The position numbers and the translations under genes were made by a program. Shown here in pieces: positions 1 to 7,783 of a stretch of 45,097 nucleotides of DNA. The notes below the pieces were generated by a model, which had not been told where the DNA came from, ran no database searches, and saw only the letters and a list, made by a program, of their open reading frames with translations. Numbering within the stretch: the first letter of the stretch is position 1; each line of letters opens with the position of its first letter. Source of the stretch: Desulfocapsaceae bacterium (lineage in GTDB: Bacteria; Desulfobacterota; Desulfobulbia; Desulfobulbales; Desulfocapsaceae); the NCBI GenBank assembly GCA_030653035.1, contig JAUSAB010000006.1, forward strand, positions 1 through 45,097. Direction: 5' to 3'.

Positions 1-1303
1 TAGTCGTTGCATCCAGCCCCAACCGCTCCTTGACATAGGAGAAATCGCCGCCGGCAGAAAGGGTGGCTGAGGTCATGACACAGCTCTGCACCGAGGAGTA
101 GAGGGTCTTTTCCAGTTCTAATGCGACCCGAACAGGGGTGGCAGAAAGAGAGATCGTCCGCTCCCGCCGCTCATACCAGTGGACAAAGCGATCCTCCTCC
201 CCCTTCGCTAGTGGCAGACAGATATGACACAGGTTGACCGCAAGCTCGATTGCCCGCGTACTGAGGATATTCCAGACCTCGCCCTTTGAGGCCTGAGCTG
301 CCAGCAGCTCGGCCAACTGATCAAGACCAACCCCTATCCCCTCAACCTCCTGGGCCCAGGAACCATTGCCGGCAATAATATCCGCCAGCGGATACCTGCC
401 GCGCTGGGCGGGAAAAAGCAGGGTGAATCGCTCCAGGCGCGGCGAAAGACCACGGGCAAAGGCAATAATGGGGTCACGGCTTTTGGCCGGGAGATCAGCC
501 TCGGCCTGCCGCTCAAGATCAGCCAGCAGATCGAGGAGCTGATACTGACTGAAGGTCTTGCCGAAAAATTGGGTGGCCACCCCCTCCAGGTGATGGGCCT
601 CATCAAAGATCACCGCCTGATAGTGGGGCAGGATTTCGGCAAAACCGGCCTGACGCAGGGCCAGATCTGAAAAAAAGAGATGATGGTTAACAATTAGCAG
701 CCGGGCCGATCCCGCCTGTTTCCGTAACTGATTGACAAAACAGGAGGCGCCATCAGGACAATCGTTACCCAGACACTGACTGGATTGCGCCGAGATCTTG
801 GGCCAGAGCAGGGATCCATCCGCCAGCCAGGGAAGTTCGGCCCGATCGCCGCTATTGGTTTTATCCAGCCACTGTTCGATCCTGTTGATGTCACCATCCT
901 CGATCAAAGAGAGCTGCGGCGAACTGCGATACTGATTCCAGCGATAAAGACAGAGATAGTTCTGTCGCCCTTTGACACACAGGGCCGCCGCCGATTGCCC
1001 CAAGACCCGCTCGATCAGGGGGATCTCCTTATTAAGGATCTGGTCCTGAAGATTGATGGTGGCGGTTGAGACCACCACCCGTTGGCCGGAAAGCAGGGCT
1101 GGGATGAGATAGGCCAAGGTCTTGCCGATGCCGGTTTCGGCCTCCACCAGCAATACGCTTGCCCGCTGCCCCTCAACCTCACCCTTTGCACCAGCCGCCA
1201 GGGTTGCAGCCACCGCCTCCGCCATCTGCAACTGGCCGGAACGCGCCTCAAAGGCGGACAGATGACGAGCCAGCAGCCCGCCGCTTGCAAAAATTTCCTT
1301 CAC
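1..1303 (-). CDS. dinG: DinG-family ATP-dependent DNA helicase, 3' end cut by window edge
   Basis: About 434 N-terminal codons of a superfamily 2 helicase of the DinG/XPD type; the C-terminal part lies beyond position 1. Visible are a Walker A box AETGIGKT near residues 55-62, a cysteine set that includes KGRQNYLC near 111-118 and CLGNDCPDGASC further on (the usual four-cysteine iron-sulfur site of DinG/XPD enzymes), a DEAHH Walker B box, and an SATL motif near the edge. These helicases unwind 5'-tailed duplexes, R-loops and forked DNA. The start is GTG at 1301-1303. It overlaps the TGA of the upstream HEAT-like gene as GTGA, with GGAGAAGG just before it, so translation is probably coupled. 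The family call is firm; the exact subfamily (DinG versus a YoaA-like relative) is not settled by the visible part. Confidence 0.9.
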   Translation of the reverse strand, partial: MKEIFASGGLLARHLSAFEARSGQLQMAEAVAATLAAGAKGEVEGQRASVLLVEAETGIGKTLAYLIPALLSGQRVVVSTATINLQDQILNKEIPLIERVLGQSAAALCVKGRQNYLCLYRWNQYRSSPQLSLIEDGDINRIEQWLDKTNSGDRAELPWLADGSLLWPKISAQSSQCLGNDCPDGASCFVNQLRKQAGSARLLIVNHHLFFSDLALRQAGFAEILPHYQAVIFDEAHHLEGVATQFFGKTFSQYQLLDLLADLERQAEADLPAKSRDPIIAFARGLSPRLERFTLLFPAQRGRYPLADIIAGNGSWAQEVEGIGVGLDQLAELLAAQASKGEVWNILSTRAIELAVNLCHICLPLAKGEEDRFVHWYERRERTISLSATPVRVALELEKTLYSSVQSCVMTSATLSAGGDFSYVKERLGLDATT

Positions 1304-1701
1304 GCACCTTCTCCCATGATATCCCTGACCACTTCCGCAACCAAGGGGTCAGGATCTGCAGCCAGAGCCCGTACTGCGGCCATGGCCGCTTCGCTGCCGA
1401 TAATGGCCAGAATACTGACCGCTTCGCCCCGCGCATACGAGGGCGCGGGCGGCACAGCATGCAGAAGAGCCAGAAGCGACGGAATGGCCAGAGCAATCTT
1501 ATCAGGCTGCAAGAGGCGCAATTCCTCAAACAGGACAGAGAGCCCAAGCCGGACCTGAAAACGCGAATCATTGAGGATCTCACCGGTCCAGCCATAGTAT
1601 CGCGGTTCCTGCCGGAACATGGCCATAATATTATCCACATGCCCCATGTCCAGGAAATCCCCAATCACTTTCTTGAGTTCTGCATCACTGACCTCTGCCA
1701 T
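1300..1701 (-). CDS. HEAT-like repeat protein, 133 residues
   Basis: A small, mostly helical protein with alternating Leu/Ala-rich helices that read like degenerate HEAT repeats, for example the segments around VRLGLSVLFEELRLL and AVSILAIIGSEAAMAAVRAL. No catalytic motif is visible. It resembles a small protein family of sulfate-reducing deltaproteobacteria (recalled, not checked). I place the start at the ATG at 1701 because AGGAGAG lies 4 bases upstream; an in-frame ATG at 1731 has no such site. It is the first gene of a two-gene unit with the DinG-type helicase, overlapping it by 4 bases. A scaffold or partner role for the helicase is conceivable but rests only on coupling. Confidence 0.75.
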   Translation of the reverse strand: MAEVSDAELKKVIGDFLDMGHVDNIMAMFRQEPRYYGWTGEILNDSRFQVRLGLSVLFEELRLLQPDKIALAIPSLLALLHAVPPAPSYARGEAVSILAIIGSEAAMAAVRALAADPDPLVAEVVRDIMGEGA

Positions 1702-1934
1702 CACACTCTCCTTTACTCCCTGCAGCATCAAAAGCTCTCAACAAATTTACCCCTAAAAAAACTCTCAGTCTTCACTCTATCTACCTGACCAGAGACCAAA
1801 AATAAATCCTTTGCCCCGGCTTATACGATTTTTCCTTTTATTTTTCAACCAAAGCGGTAAAGTCAAAAAAATTATACTAAGAATAAAACTTTTTCTTACC
1901 CAGTCTCACCCCAGCTTGTGAGGGAAACGACTCT

Positions 1935-3734
1935 ATGCAGCCAATTCCACTTCTTCATCCTGATGAGATTATCGTTGTTGTTGATGATTCACAGGATATC
2001 TTTCTTCTCTTTCAGGATTTTCTGAACAGACAGGGCTTTACCGTCCTTCATGCCACAACCGCCGCAGAATTCTACCACCTGTTGCAGACTAGATATGTTG
2101 CCCTCGCCCTGCTCGACATAGGACTGCCCGACCGCGACGGCATCGAAATCCTGCCAGACTTGGCCCTCCACTACCCGGAACTGGCTATTATCATGATCAC
2201 CGGCACCGCTGACCTGCAAACCGCGCTTTCCTGTCTGCGGCTGGGCGCTGATGACTACCTGACCAAGCCCATGCATCTGGGAGACCTTCATCACGCCATT
2301 AATACCACCCTGGAAAACCGACGACTGGTCGTTGACAACCGTGCCTACCAGCAAAGATTAGAGGCCACCAACGTCCGCACCCAGTTTCTCCATCAGCTCA
2401 ATCTGAAAATGAACAACGCTTATCTGAGCAGTGTGGAACTCAATGACGTGCTCCAGGCCATTCTGGTGGGGATCACCGCCGGCGAAGGACTCCAGTTCAA
2501 CCGGGCCTTTCTCGCCCTCTTTAGCAGGGATCACCAGAAACTGCAGGGACAACTGGCAGTCGGTCCCTCCTCACGGGAAGAGGCGGGACGTGTCTGGGAA
2601 GAAATCAAGATCAAGGATCTGCACTTAAACGACATTATTCAGAATTTCAAGAATTCGCAGCAAGATGCCAATCAAGGCGTGAATCGAGTCATCCGGGAGC
2701 TTTCTATCCCGGCTACCGCCACTGATCATACCCTTATTCGTGCCTGCGCCGAACGAAAAAGTGTCTTCGTCGAGCATGGCCAGGCCCAGAACTACCCCGT
2801 CACCGCCCAGCTTCTTGAACTCTTACAGGCAGACACCTTTATCATTGTCCCTCTTTTTTCTCCCAGTCAATCCCTTGGTGTGCTCATCGCCGACAACTTT
2901 ATTACAAGGCGGCCCATCAGCGCTGGAGATATTAGCGACCTGGAGATTTTTGCCAGTCAGGCCAGCCTGGCCATTGAACACAGTTATCTCTACACCAACA
3001 TGCTCTACAAGATGCAAGAGCTGGAAACTGTCACCCAAGAGCTGGAAAAGAACAAGGACCTGTTGGTTGATGCCGAACGCTATGCAGCCCTTGGTCACAT
3101 GTCGGCGCAACTGGTTCATGCCATCCGCAATCCAATTACTTCCATCGGGGGCACGGCAAGACTACTCACCAAAAAGGTCACTGATCCTGATATCCTTAGA
3201 TTTCTCAATATCATGGCCCAGGACGCGGCCAAGATTGAATCCACCCTCGAAGATCTTTTTAACTTTGTCACTGAAAGCGAGACCGAGAAAACCTGCCAGC
3301 CCTTGTATCCACTGATCCGCAAGAGCGTCATGCTACTCTATGGCACCATGAAAAAACAGGGAATAACATACCAGCTCAACCTCAACGAACCAGGACCAGA
3401 CCTGTACATCGACGGCCAAAAGATCAGACAGATGCTCCTGCACCTGTTCCGTAATGCCGTTGAAGCCATGCCCAATGGCGGTCTCCTCTCTGTCAACATC
3501 AAGCAGGATTCAGAGAATGTCTCTATTCTCATCGCTGACAACGGCACAGGAATCATCAATAGCAATATAGCCAAAGTGACCGACCCTTTTTTTACCACCA
3601 AGATTTATGGCACGGGTATGGGACTGACCCTGGTCAAGAAAATCGTTGCCGAACACCAGGGCACTTTTTTACTCCAACCAGGGCCGATCGGCGGAACCAT
3701 TGCCACCGTAACCTTGCCACTGGATAAGGGGTAA
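1935..3734 (+). CDS. Receiver-GAF-histidine kinase signal protein
   Basis: A 599-residue cytoplasmic signalling protein with no membrane segment. The N-terminal receiver domain (about 10-125) has the acidic pair D17/D18, phospho-acceptor D61 in LLDIGLPDRDG, T89 and K111 in LTKPM. A GAF-like sensor region (about 165-350) ends in a short coiled coil. The kinase core follows: H box with H395 in LVHAIRNPITSIGG, N box FRNAVEAMPNGG, G1 ADNGTGI and G2 GTGMGLTLVKKI. With the receiver first and the kinase last, it probably takes phosphate or a signal from another kinase before acting on an unknown partner. No response regulator is adjacent. GTGAGGGA precedes the ATG by about 9 bases. It is transcribed alone, away from the upstream helicase unit. 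Confidence 0.92.
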   Translation: MQPIPLLHPDEIIVVVDDSQDIFLLFQDFLNRQGFTVLHATTAAEFYHLLQTRYVALALLDIGLPDRDGIEILPDLALHYPELAIIMITGTADLQTALSCLRLGADDYLTKPMHLGDLHHAINTTLENRRLVVDNRAYQQRLEATNVRTQFLHQLNLKMNNAYLSSVELNDVLQAILVGITAGEGLQFNRAFLALFSRDHQKLQGQLAVGPSSREEAGRVWEEIKIKDLHLNDIIQNFKNSQQDANQGVNRVIRELSIPATATDHTLIRACAERKSVFVEHGQAQNYPVTAQLLELLQADTFIIVPLFSPSQSLGVLIADNFITRRPISAGDISDLEIFASQASLAIEHSYLYTNMLYKMQELETVTQELEKNKDLLVDAERYAALGHMSAQLVHAIRNPITSIGGTARLLTKKVTDPDILRFLNIMAQDAAKIESTLEDLFNFVTESETEKTCQPLYPLIRKSVMLLYGTMKKQGITYQLNLNEPGPDLYIDGQKIRQMLLHLFRNAVEAMPNGGLLSVNIKQDSENVSILIADNGTGIINSNIAKVTDPFFTTKIYGTGMGLTLVKKIVAEHQGTFLLQPGPIGGTIATVTLPLDKG

Positions 3735-3796
3735 CTGCTTAAATGGATCGTCCACCAAACCTGACAAATGATCCTCCTGCAACCTCAACAATCTGA

Positions 3797-3943
3797 TTCC
3801 AATTTGCATTCAAACCGGCACCTTCGTCGGCTGCACTGTGCAGCTCCTCACCGGACTACCCGTACTGCTTCGTCGCCGCTCGCTCGTCGGTGAGTCTGCG
3901 CCCACCCACTGCCCCTCGGTGTCAACTTGAATGCTTTTTGGAA
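3797..3943. repeat. Inverted-repeat element with nested stems, 147 bp
   Basis: The ends are 17-base inverted copies, TTCCAATTTGCATTCAA and TTGAATGCTTTTTGGAA, identical except for the central three bases. Inside, CTCACCG and CGGTGAG form a further pair around a CG-rich core. It sits between the kinase gene and the 3' end of the MFS gene. The form fits a MITE-like or REP-like non-autonomous element, or a large bidirectional transcription stop. No coding capacity is visible. Confidence 0.6.
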
Positions 3944-3954
3944 TGAGTAATTTA

Positions 3955-5367
3955 TTACCGACGGCTCGAAAGCAGGGTGCCGGCCATTGCCACTGCTGCT
4001 GCCAGAGCAAAACTTATCCGTAGAGACTGGATAAACGCCGTCGTATGGCCTGAGCTGAAATCTTTCAGATCCAAACCTCCGCTCAAAAGAGAAAAAATCT
4101 CCCCAAAAATAAGCCCGGCCAAGGTAACTCCGGCCAACATCCCCAGGTTCCGGACCGTAGCTAACATTCCGGAAGTAATACCGATTTGATGCGGATGAGC
4201 AGTGGTTAAAACAGAAGCGGTATTGGGAGACAGAAACAACGCCTGACCTGCGCCGAGCAAGACCAACCTCCAGGCAACATCAAATCCCGTTGATCGGTCG
4301 TCAAGCAGACAAAGGAAGATCAAGGCCAGACAACAAAGAGCAAGCCCGGCTGTAGTAAGTAATCTCGCTCCCATCCGGTCATACAACCAGCCGGACAGGG
4401 GGGATACCACAAAAACCGCCACCGGCACCGCCATCATCATCAGACCAATCCGGTCAACTGAGAACCTAAGTACATAATCGAGATAAAACGGCATCAGGAT
4501 CAAGACCACAAACAGCACGGTAAAAGAGAGCGCCGCACAAATCATGGCAATGGCGTAATGGTGATCTCTGAACAAGGTAAAGGGCAGAAGTGGTTCAGCG
4601 GCCTTTTGCTCAACCACCCGAAAGAGAAGAAGCAACAGGCAAAACCCGAAAACCCCGGCCAGCACAATCCACCCGGACAAGGTGCGATAATGGGTCGCGA
4701 CCAGAACGATTGAGACAATCAGCAAGGTCCAGATCAACAGGCCTGGCCAGTCAAATCGCGTTTTTTTCAGACAGCCGGCAGAAGGGGGAGAGGCAGATGG
4801 CAGCAACCAGTACCAGCCCAGCCCAAAACAGGTCAAGCTGACAGGCACAGTGACCAGAAAAAGAACCCGCCAGGAAAAAAACTGAATCAGAAAGCCACTG
4901 ATCACCGGGCCGCTCATCAGACCAATAGAAGTAGCAAGACCAATAAGCCCCAAAGCTCTGCCTAACTGATGTACCGGAAAAACCATCTTCAAAATGGCAG
5001 GCCCTGAAGACATCATCATCGACGCGCCGGAGGCCTGAATAAAACGACAAAAAATAAGCAGGGACAAGGTCGATGCCAGATAGCAGGCAACCGATCCCAT
5101 ACTGAAAACCAACATCCCCAGTAAATACATCTTTCCCTTGCCGAAACGATCGGCAAGACTGCCCCAGATCAGAAGCGTTACGGTTATGGTGAGAAGGTAG
5201 ATCAACGCCACCCATTCAGTCTGGGCCAGAGTCGTGGCAAAGCTGCGCATTATTGTGGGCAGCGCCACATTAACCATACTGCTGTCCATGGTTGAAAGAA
5301 ATACCCCGATGGCCACCAGAAAAAAAAAGTGCCAGGGTCTCGATGCAGAGGCAGCAGGTTGGGACAT
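3955..5367 (-). CDS. MFS drug-efflux transporter, DHA2 (EmrB/QacA-like) family
   Basis: A 470-residue inner-membrane protein with about 14 hydrophobic segments, as expected of the 14-TM DHA2 group. Helix 1 carries FLSTMDSSMVNVALPTIM (motif D1-like) and the first cytoplasmic loop carries GSLADRFGKGKMYLLG (motif A). Members export drugs, dyes or other amphiphiles by proton antiport; the substrate cannot be told from sequence. I use the ATG at 5367; a TTG two codons upstream is possible, and neither has a clear Shine-Dalgarno site. No periplasmic adaptor (EmrA) or regulator is adjacent, so it appears to be a stand-alone gene. Confidence 0.9.
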   Translation of the reverse strand: MSQPAASASRPWHFFFLVAIGVFLSTMDSSMVNVALPTIMRSFATTLAQTEWVALIYLLTITVTLLIWGSLADRFGKGKMYLLGMLVFSMGSVACYLASTLSLLIFCRFIQASGASMMMSSGPAILKMVFPVHQLGRALGLIGLATSIGLMSGPVISGFLIQFFSWRVLFLVTVPVSLTCFGLGWYWLLPSASPPSAGCLKKTRFDWPGLLIWTLLIVSIVLVATHYRTLSGWIVLAGVFGFCLLLLLFRVVEQKAAEPLLPFTLFRDHHYAIAMICAALSFTVLFVVLILMPFYLDYVLRFSVDRIGLMMMAVPVAVFVVSPLSGWLYDRMGARLLTTAGLALCCLALIFLCLLDDRSTGFDVAWRLVLLGAGQALFLSPNTASVLTTAHPHQIGITSGMLATVRNLGMLAGVTLAGLIFGEIFSLLSGGLDLKDFSSGHTTAFIQSLRISFALAAAVAMAGTLLSSRR

Positions 5368-5597
5368 AGCCAAGGGAAAAAAGAGATTAAAGAGCTAAAC
5401 AATGCAGATTATTACCGTGTAAGGTATCACAGCAAACGGAAGACAGCATCTCTTATTTGGATGCCGTTATAAAAATTTTAAATGCAACTCATCACCCGCA
5501 GACCAGAAGAAAAACAACGCACAAGCGCCTTGCTACATCACTCATTCCGTGCATCCAAAATATTTCTGCAAAAAACAATCAAGAAGCGATCTAAGGC

Positions 5598-5626
5598 TTG
5601 ACTTTACCCGTTCTCCATTATATATG
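5598..5626 (+). promoter_or_regulatory. Candidate sigma70-type promoter of the porin gene
   Basis: TTGACT at 5598-5603 is followed, after 17 bases, by the AT-rich run TATATG starting at 5621 (or TATATA at 5619). This would give a leader of roughly 110 bases before the porin start at 5744. The rest of the 375-base gap between the MFS and porin genes shows no gene. Confidence 0.55.
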
Positions 5627-5685
5627 AATATTATGTATAAAATTTTGTACCCGAAGATTTTTTGTACCGGGTCGAAAGAACACAA

Positions 5686-5706
5686 CAGGCGACAGCGGGT
5701 CGCCTG
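5686..5706 (+). promoter_or_regulatory. Leader hairpin upstream of the porin ribosome site
   Basis: CAGGCGAC (5686-5693) and GTCGCCTG (5699-5706) form a perfect 8-bp stem with a 5-base loop, 25 bases before the strong AAGGAGAG site. A weaker ACCCG/CGGGT pair lies just upstream. There is no T-run, so it is not a terminator; mRNA stabilisation or translational control of the porin is an inference. Confidence 0.5.
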
Positions 5707-5743
5707 CAGACTAATCATCCCTGAATATTTAAGGAGAGAAGAG

Positions 5744-7120
5744 ATGAAAAAAGTACTTTCCACCGTTGCAGCCCTCGGCCTCGTGGCCGGCATTGCAACA
5801 AGCGCGTCAGCACTGGAACTCAAGGTAAAAGGCACCTATACCGTTGATGGTTTCTACATGGACAATGGCGCCGGCGCAGCACCCGGCTCAGCAGCCGGTA
5901 CCGCCGCACCTGTTGCTTCCAGCGGTTATGGCCTGCAACTGGCTGGCGATGACACCAACTCTGACGCCTGGTTGCAGCATATGTTCAACATTGATGCCGA
6001 ACTGGTTGTCAATGACAAGATCAGCATGATGAGCCGGGTTCGTCTTATCTCCTGGGGCACCGTCTGGGGCGTACAGGATGACACCAATATCAACGATGGC
6101 AACAACATGTCCGTTGATAAACTGTGGATGGTTTACAAATCACCCATCGGTAAATGGGAAATCGGTCGTCGTAGCGCCGGTGCCTGGGGACTTTCCTTTA
6201 TCGACCAAGATTACGGTGGAGATCGTATATTCTGGGGTTCCGACAAACTGTTTGGCGATGTATTCTCTGCCTATGCATTTTATGAGAAGTTAGTTGAGAA
6301 TGAGGCCTATAGAAACGATACCGACAGCCTGGATTCAGACTATGCTGAACTTGGCGCCACTCTCACCGGCGGCTGGGGTAAAGCCACCATGGCCTATGGT
6401 GTAACCCAGGATAACACCAAGGACAGCATCGATATTCCATTAGACGCCTTTTATGGTTATGAGACCACCACCCATCGGGTCAAGGGTGTCGGTCAGTTTA
6501 AAATTGGCGACACCATGGGAATTAACACCGAATTTGACTACAAGTTTGGTGACAAAGACTTCAATCATAACAGCCTTACCATACAAGACCAGGATATCAG
6601 CCAGTTTGCCTTTCTTGGTGACTTCTACGCCACCATTGCCGGCCTTACCGGTCATGCCATGTACTTTCACACCAGTGGCGATAACGACAGCAAAGATACC
6701 GATCTTGACAACTACTACGGTACCGGCACTGATTTTGAGCCTCTTTATATCCTGACCGGTGTATTTGGCAACATCCTGAACAACAGTTACCAGGGCGGCG
6801 CCTCTGCCAGCGAATTTGGCGATAAGGCCAAAAAAGCAGGTGTCAATGCCGCCGTACTCAGCGCCGACTTTGCCGCCACTCAGGATCTGACCCTCCATGG
6901 TGCTATTGGCTATGCCGAAGCAGACAAGGAACTGGCTAACTATGATAGCGACTACGGCTTTGAGTATAATGCCGGCGCTTCCTACAAGCTGCTTGACAAT
7001 CTGGTCTATGCCGTACATCTGGGTTATCTTGACACCGGTGACTTCTTCAAACTGGGTGGAAAATACAAAGATACCAATTCGATCCTCCTGGCAAGCCATC
7101 ATCTGACCATGAGCTTCTAA
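5744..7120 (+). CDS. Outer-membrane porin-like beta-barrel protein
   Basis: A 458-residue protein. Residues 1-23 are a signal peptide with a KK start, a hydrophobic Ala/Leu/Val core and a likely cut after TSASA. The mature part has alternating polar/hydrophobic strands rich in Gly, Asp, Tyr and Trp and almost no Cys, and the last residue is Phe (LTMSF), the usual signal for barrel assembly by BAM. This fits a general porin of the deltaproteobacterial type; pore substrate is unknown. The start at 5744 is chosen because AAGGAGAG lies 7 bases upstream and the signal peptide begins there; the longer upstream frame has neither. It has its own promoter, leader hairpin and terminator, so it is monocistronic and probably abundant. 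Confidence 0.9.
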   Translation: MKKVLSTVAALGLVAGIATSASALELKVKGTYTVDGFYMDNGAGAAPGSAAGTAAPVASSGYGLQLAGDDTNSDAWLQHMFNIDAELVVNDKISMMSRVRLISWGTVWGVQDDTNINDGNNMSVDKLWMVYKSPIGKWEIGRRSAGAWGLSFIDQDYGGDRIFWGSDKLFGDVFSAYAFYEKLVENEAYRNDTDSLDSDYAELGATLTGGWGKATMAYGVTQDNTKDSIDIPLDAFYGYETTTHRVKGVGQFKIGDTMGINTEFDYKFGDKDFNHNSLTIQDQDISQFAFLGDFYATIAGLTGHAMYFHTSGDNDSKDTDLDNYYGTGTDFEPLYILTGVFGNILNNSYQGGASASEFGDKAKKAGVNAAVLSADFAATQDLTLHGAIGYAEADKELANYDSDYGFEYNAGASYKLLDNLVYAVHLGYLDTGDFFKLGGKYKDTNSILLASHHLTMSF

Positions 7121-7151
7121 TACGTCCTGACGTATAAAAAGCGGTGCTTTG

Positions 7152-7186
7152 ATCCCCTGTCGTTCATTCGACAGGGGATTTTTTTT
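7152..7186 (+). terminator. Intrinsic terminator of the porin gene
   Basis: ATCCCCTGTCG and CGACAGGGGAT form a perfect 11-bp stem with a 6-base loop, followed by a run of eight T. It lies 32 bases after the porin stop codon. Confidence 0.92.
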
Positions 7187-7222
7187 ATTTGATCAATTCC
7201 CGGCGCCCACTGGAACCACATC

Positions 7223-7756
7223 ATGCCCAATTTCTCTCCATACAATAAGACCGAACCTCGACATCTTTTTCTGGCAGCCGGAAACAGTCTCATGCAAGCC
7301 CGTCAACAGGCAGCTCATTTCTTGAACACCACCCAGCTCGTTGTGTATCAGTCAACAACCATCAAGGATGAAGAAATTCAGTCTGGTCTCTGGAAGCATT
7401 TCTGGGCAGAGATGGAGGAGGGAATTGCGGCCAATCGCCTATTCTGTCGCAACCTGCTGAAAGAACTTCAGGAAACTGGCCTGGTCGAACTTGAAGACCT
7501 GCTTGCCATTCAACCAGGATACCCCAGCAAACTGCTGCACATCCTGACCCATATGTTGGATGGTTTTATCGGCACTGATTCTGTTTTTTACAACCTGGTG
7601 GAAGACAGCCACTGGCTGAGTGAACCCCTCCGGACAACCATCCAACAAAGGCCGGAAAACTACTGGCTGGTACCGGTATGGCACGGGGCAGCAACAAGCT
7701 CACTGCTCCACCCCGAAAAGCAGGAAGCAAAGGAACTAAAAGAGATATTGGACTAG
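7223..7756 (+). CDS. Unrecognised 177-residue protein
   Basis: I do not recognise this protein. It is soluble, mainly helical by composition, with one internal Cys (LFCRNLL) and several Trp. It begins after the porin terminator and ends 27 bases before the convergent cytochrome gene. No good ribosome site precedes the ATG. Reading-frame composition looks coding, with long helices such as NLLKELQETGLVELEDLLAI. The fold, partner and role are open, and it could be a lineage-specific gene. Confidence 0.6.
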   Translation: MPNFSPYNKTEPRHLFLAAGNSLMQARQQAAHFLNTTQLVVYQSTTIKDEEIQSGLWKHFWAEMEEGIAANRLFCRNLLKELQETGLVELEDLLAIQPGYPSKLLHILTHMLDGFIGTDSVFYNLVEDSHWLSEPLRTTIQQRPENYWLVPVWHGAATSSLLHPEKQEAKELKEILD

Positions 7757-7783
7757 ACCGTACAGAGAAAACTACAGGTGGGT

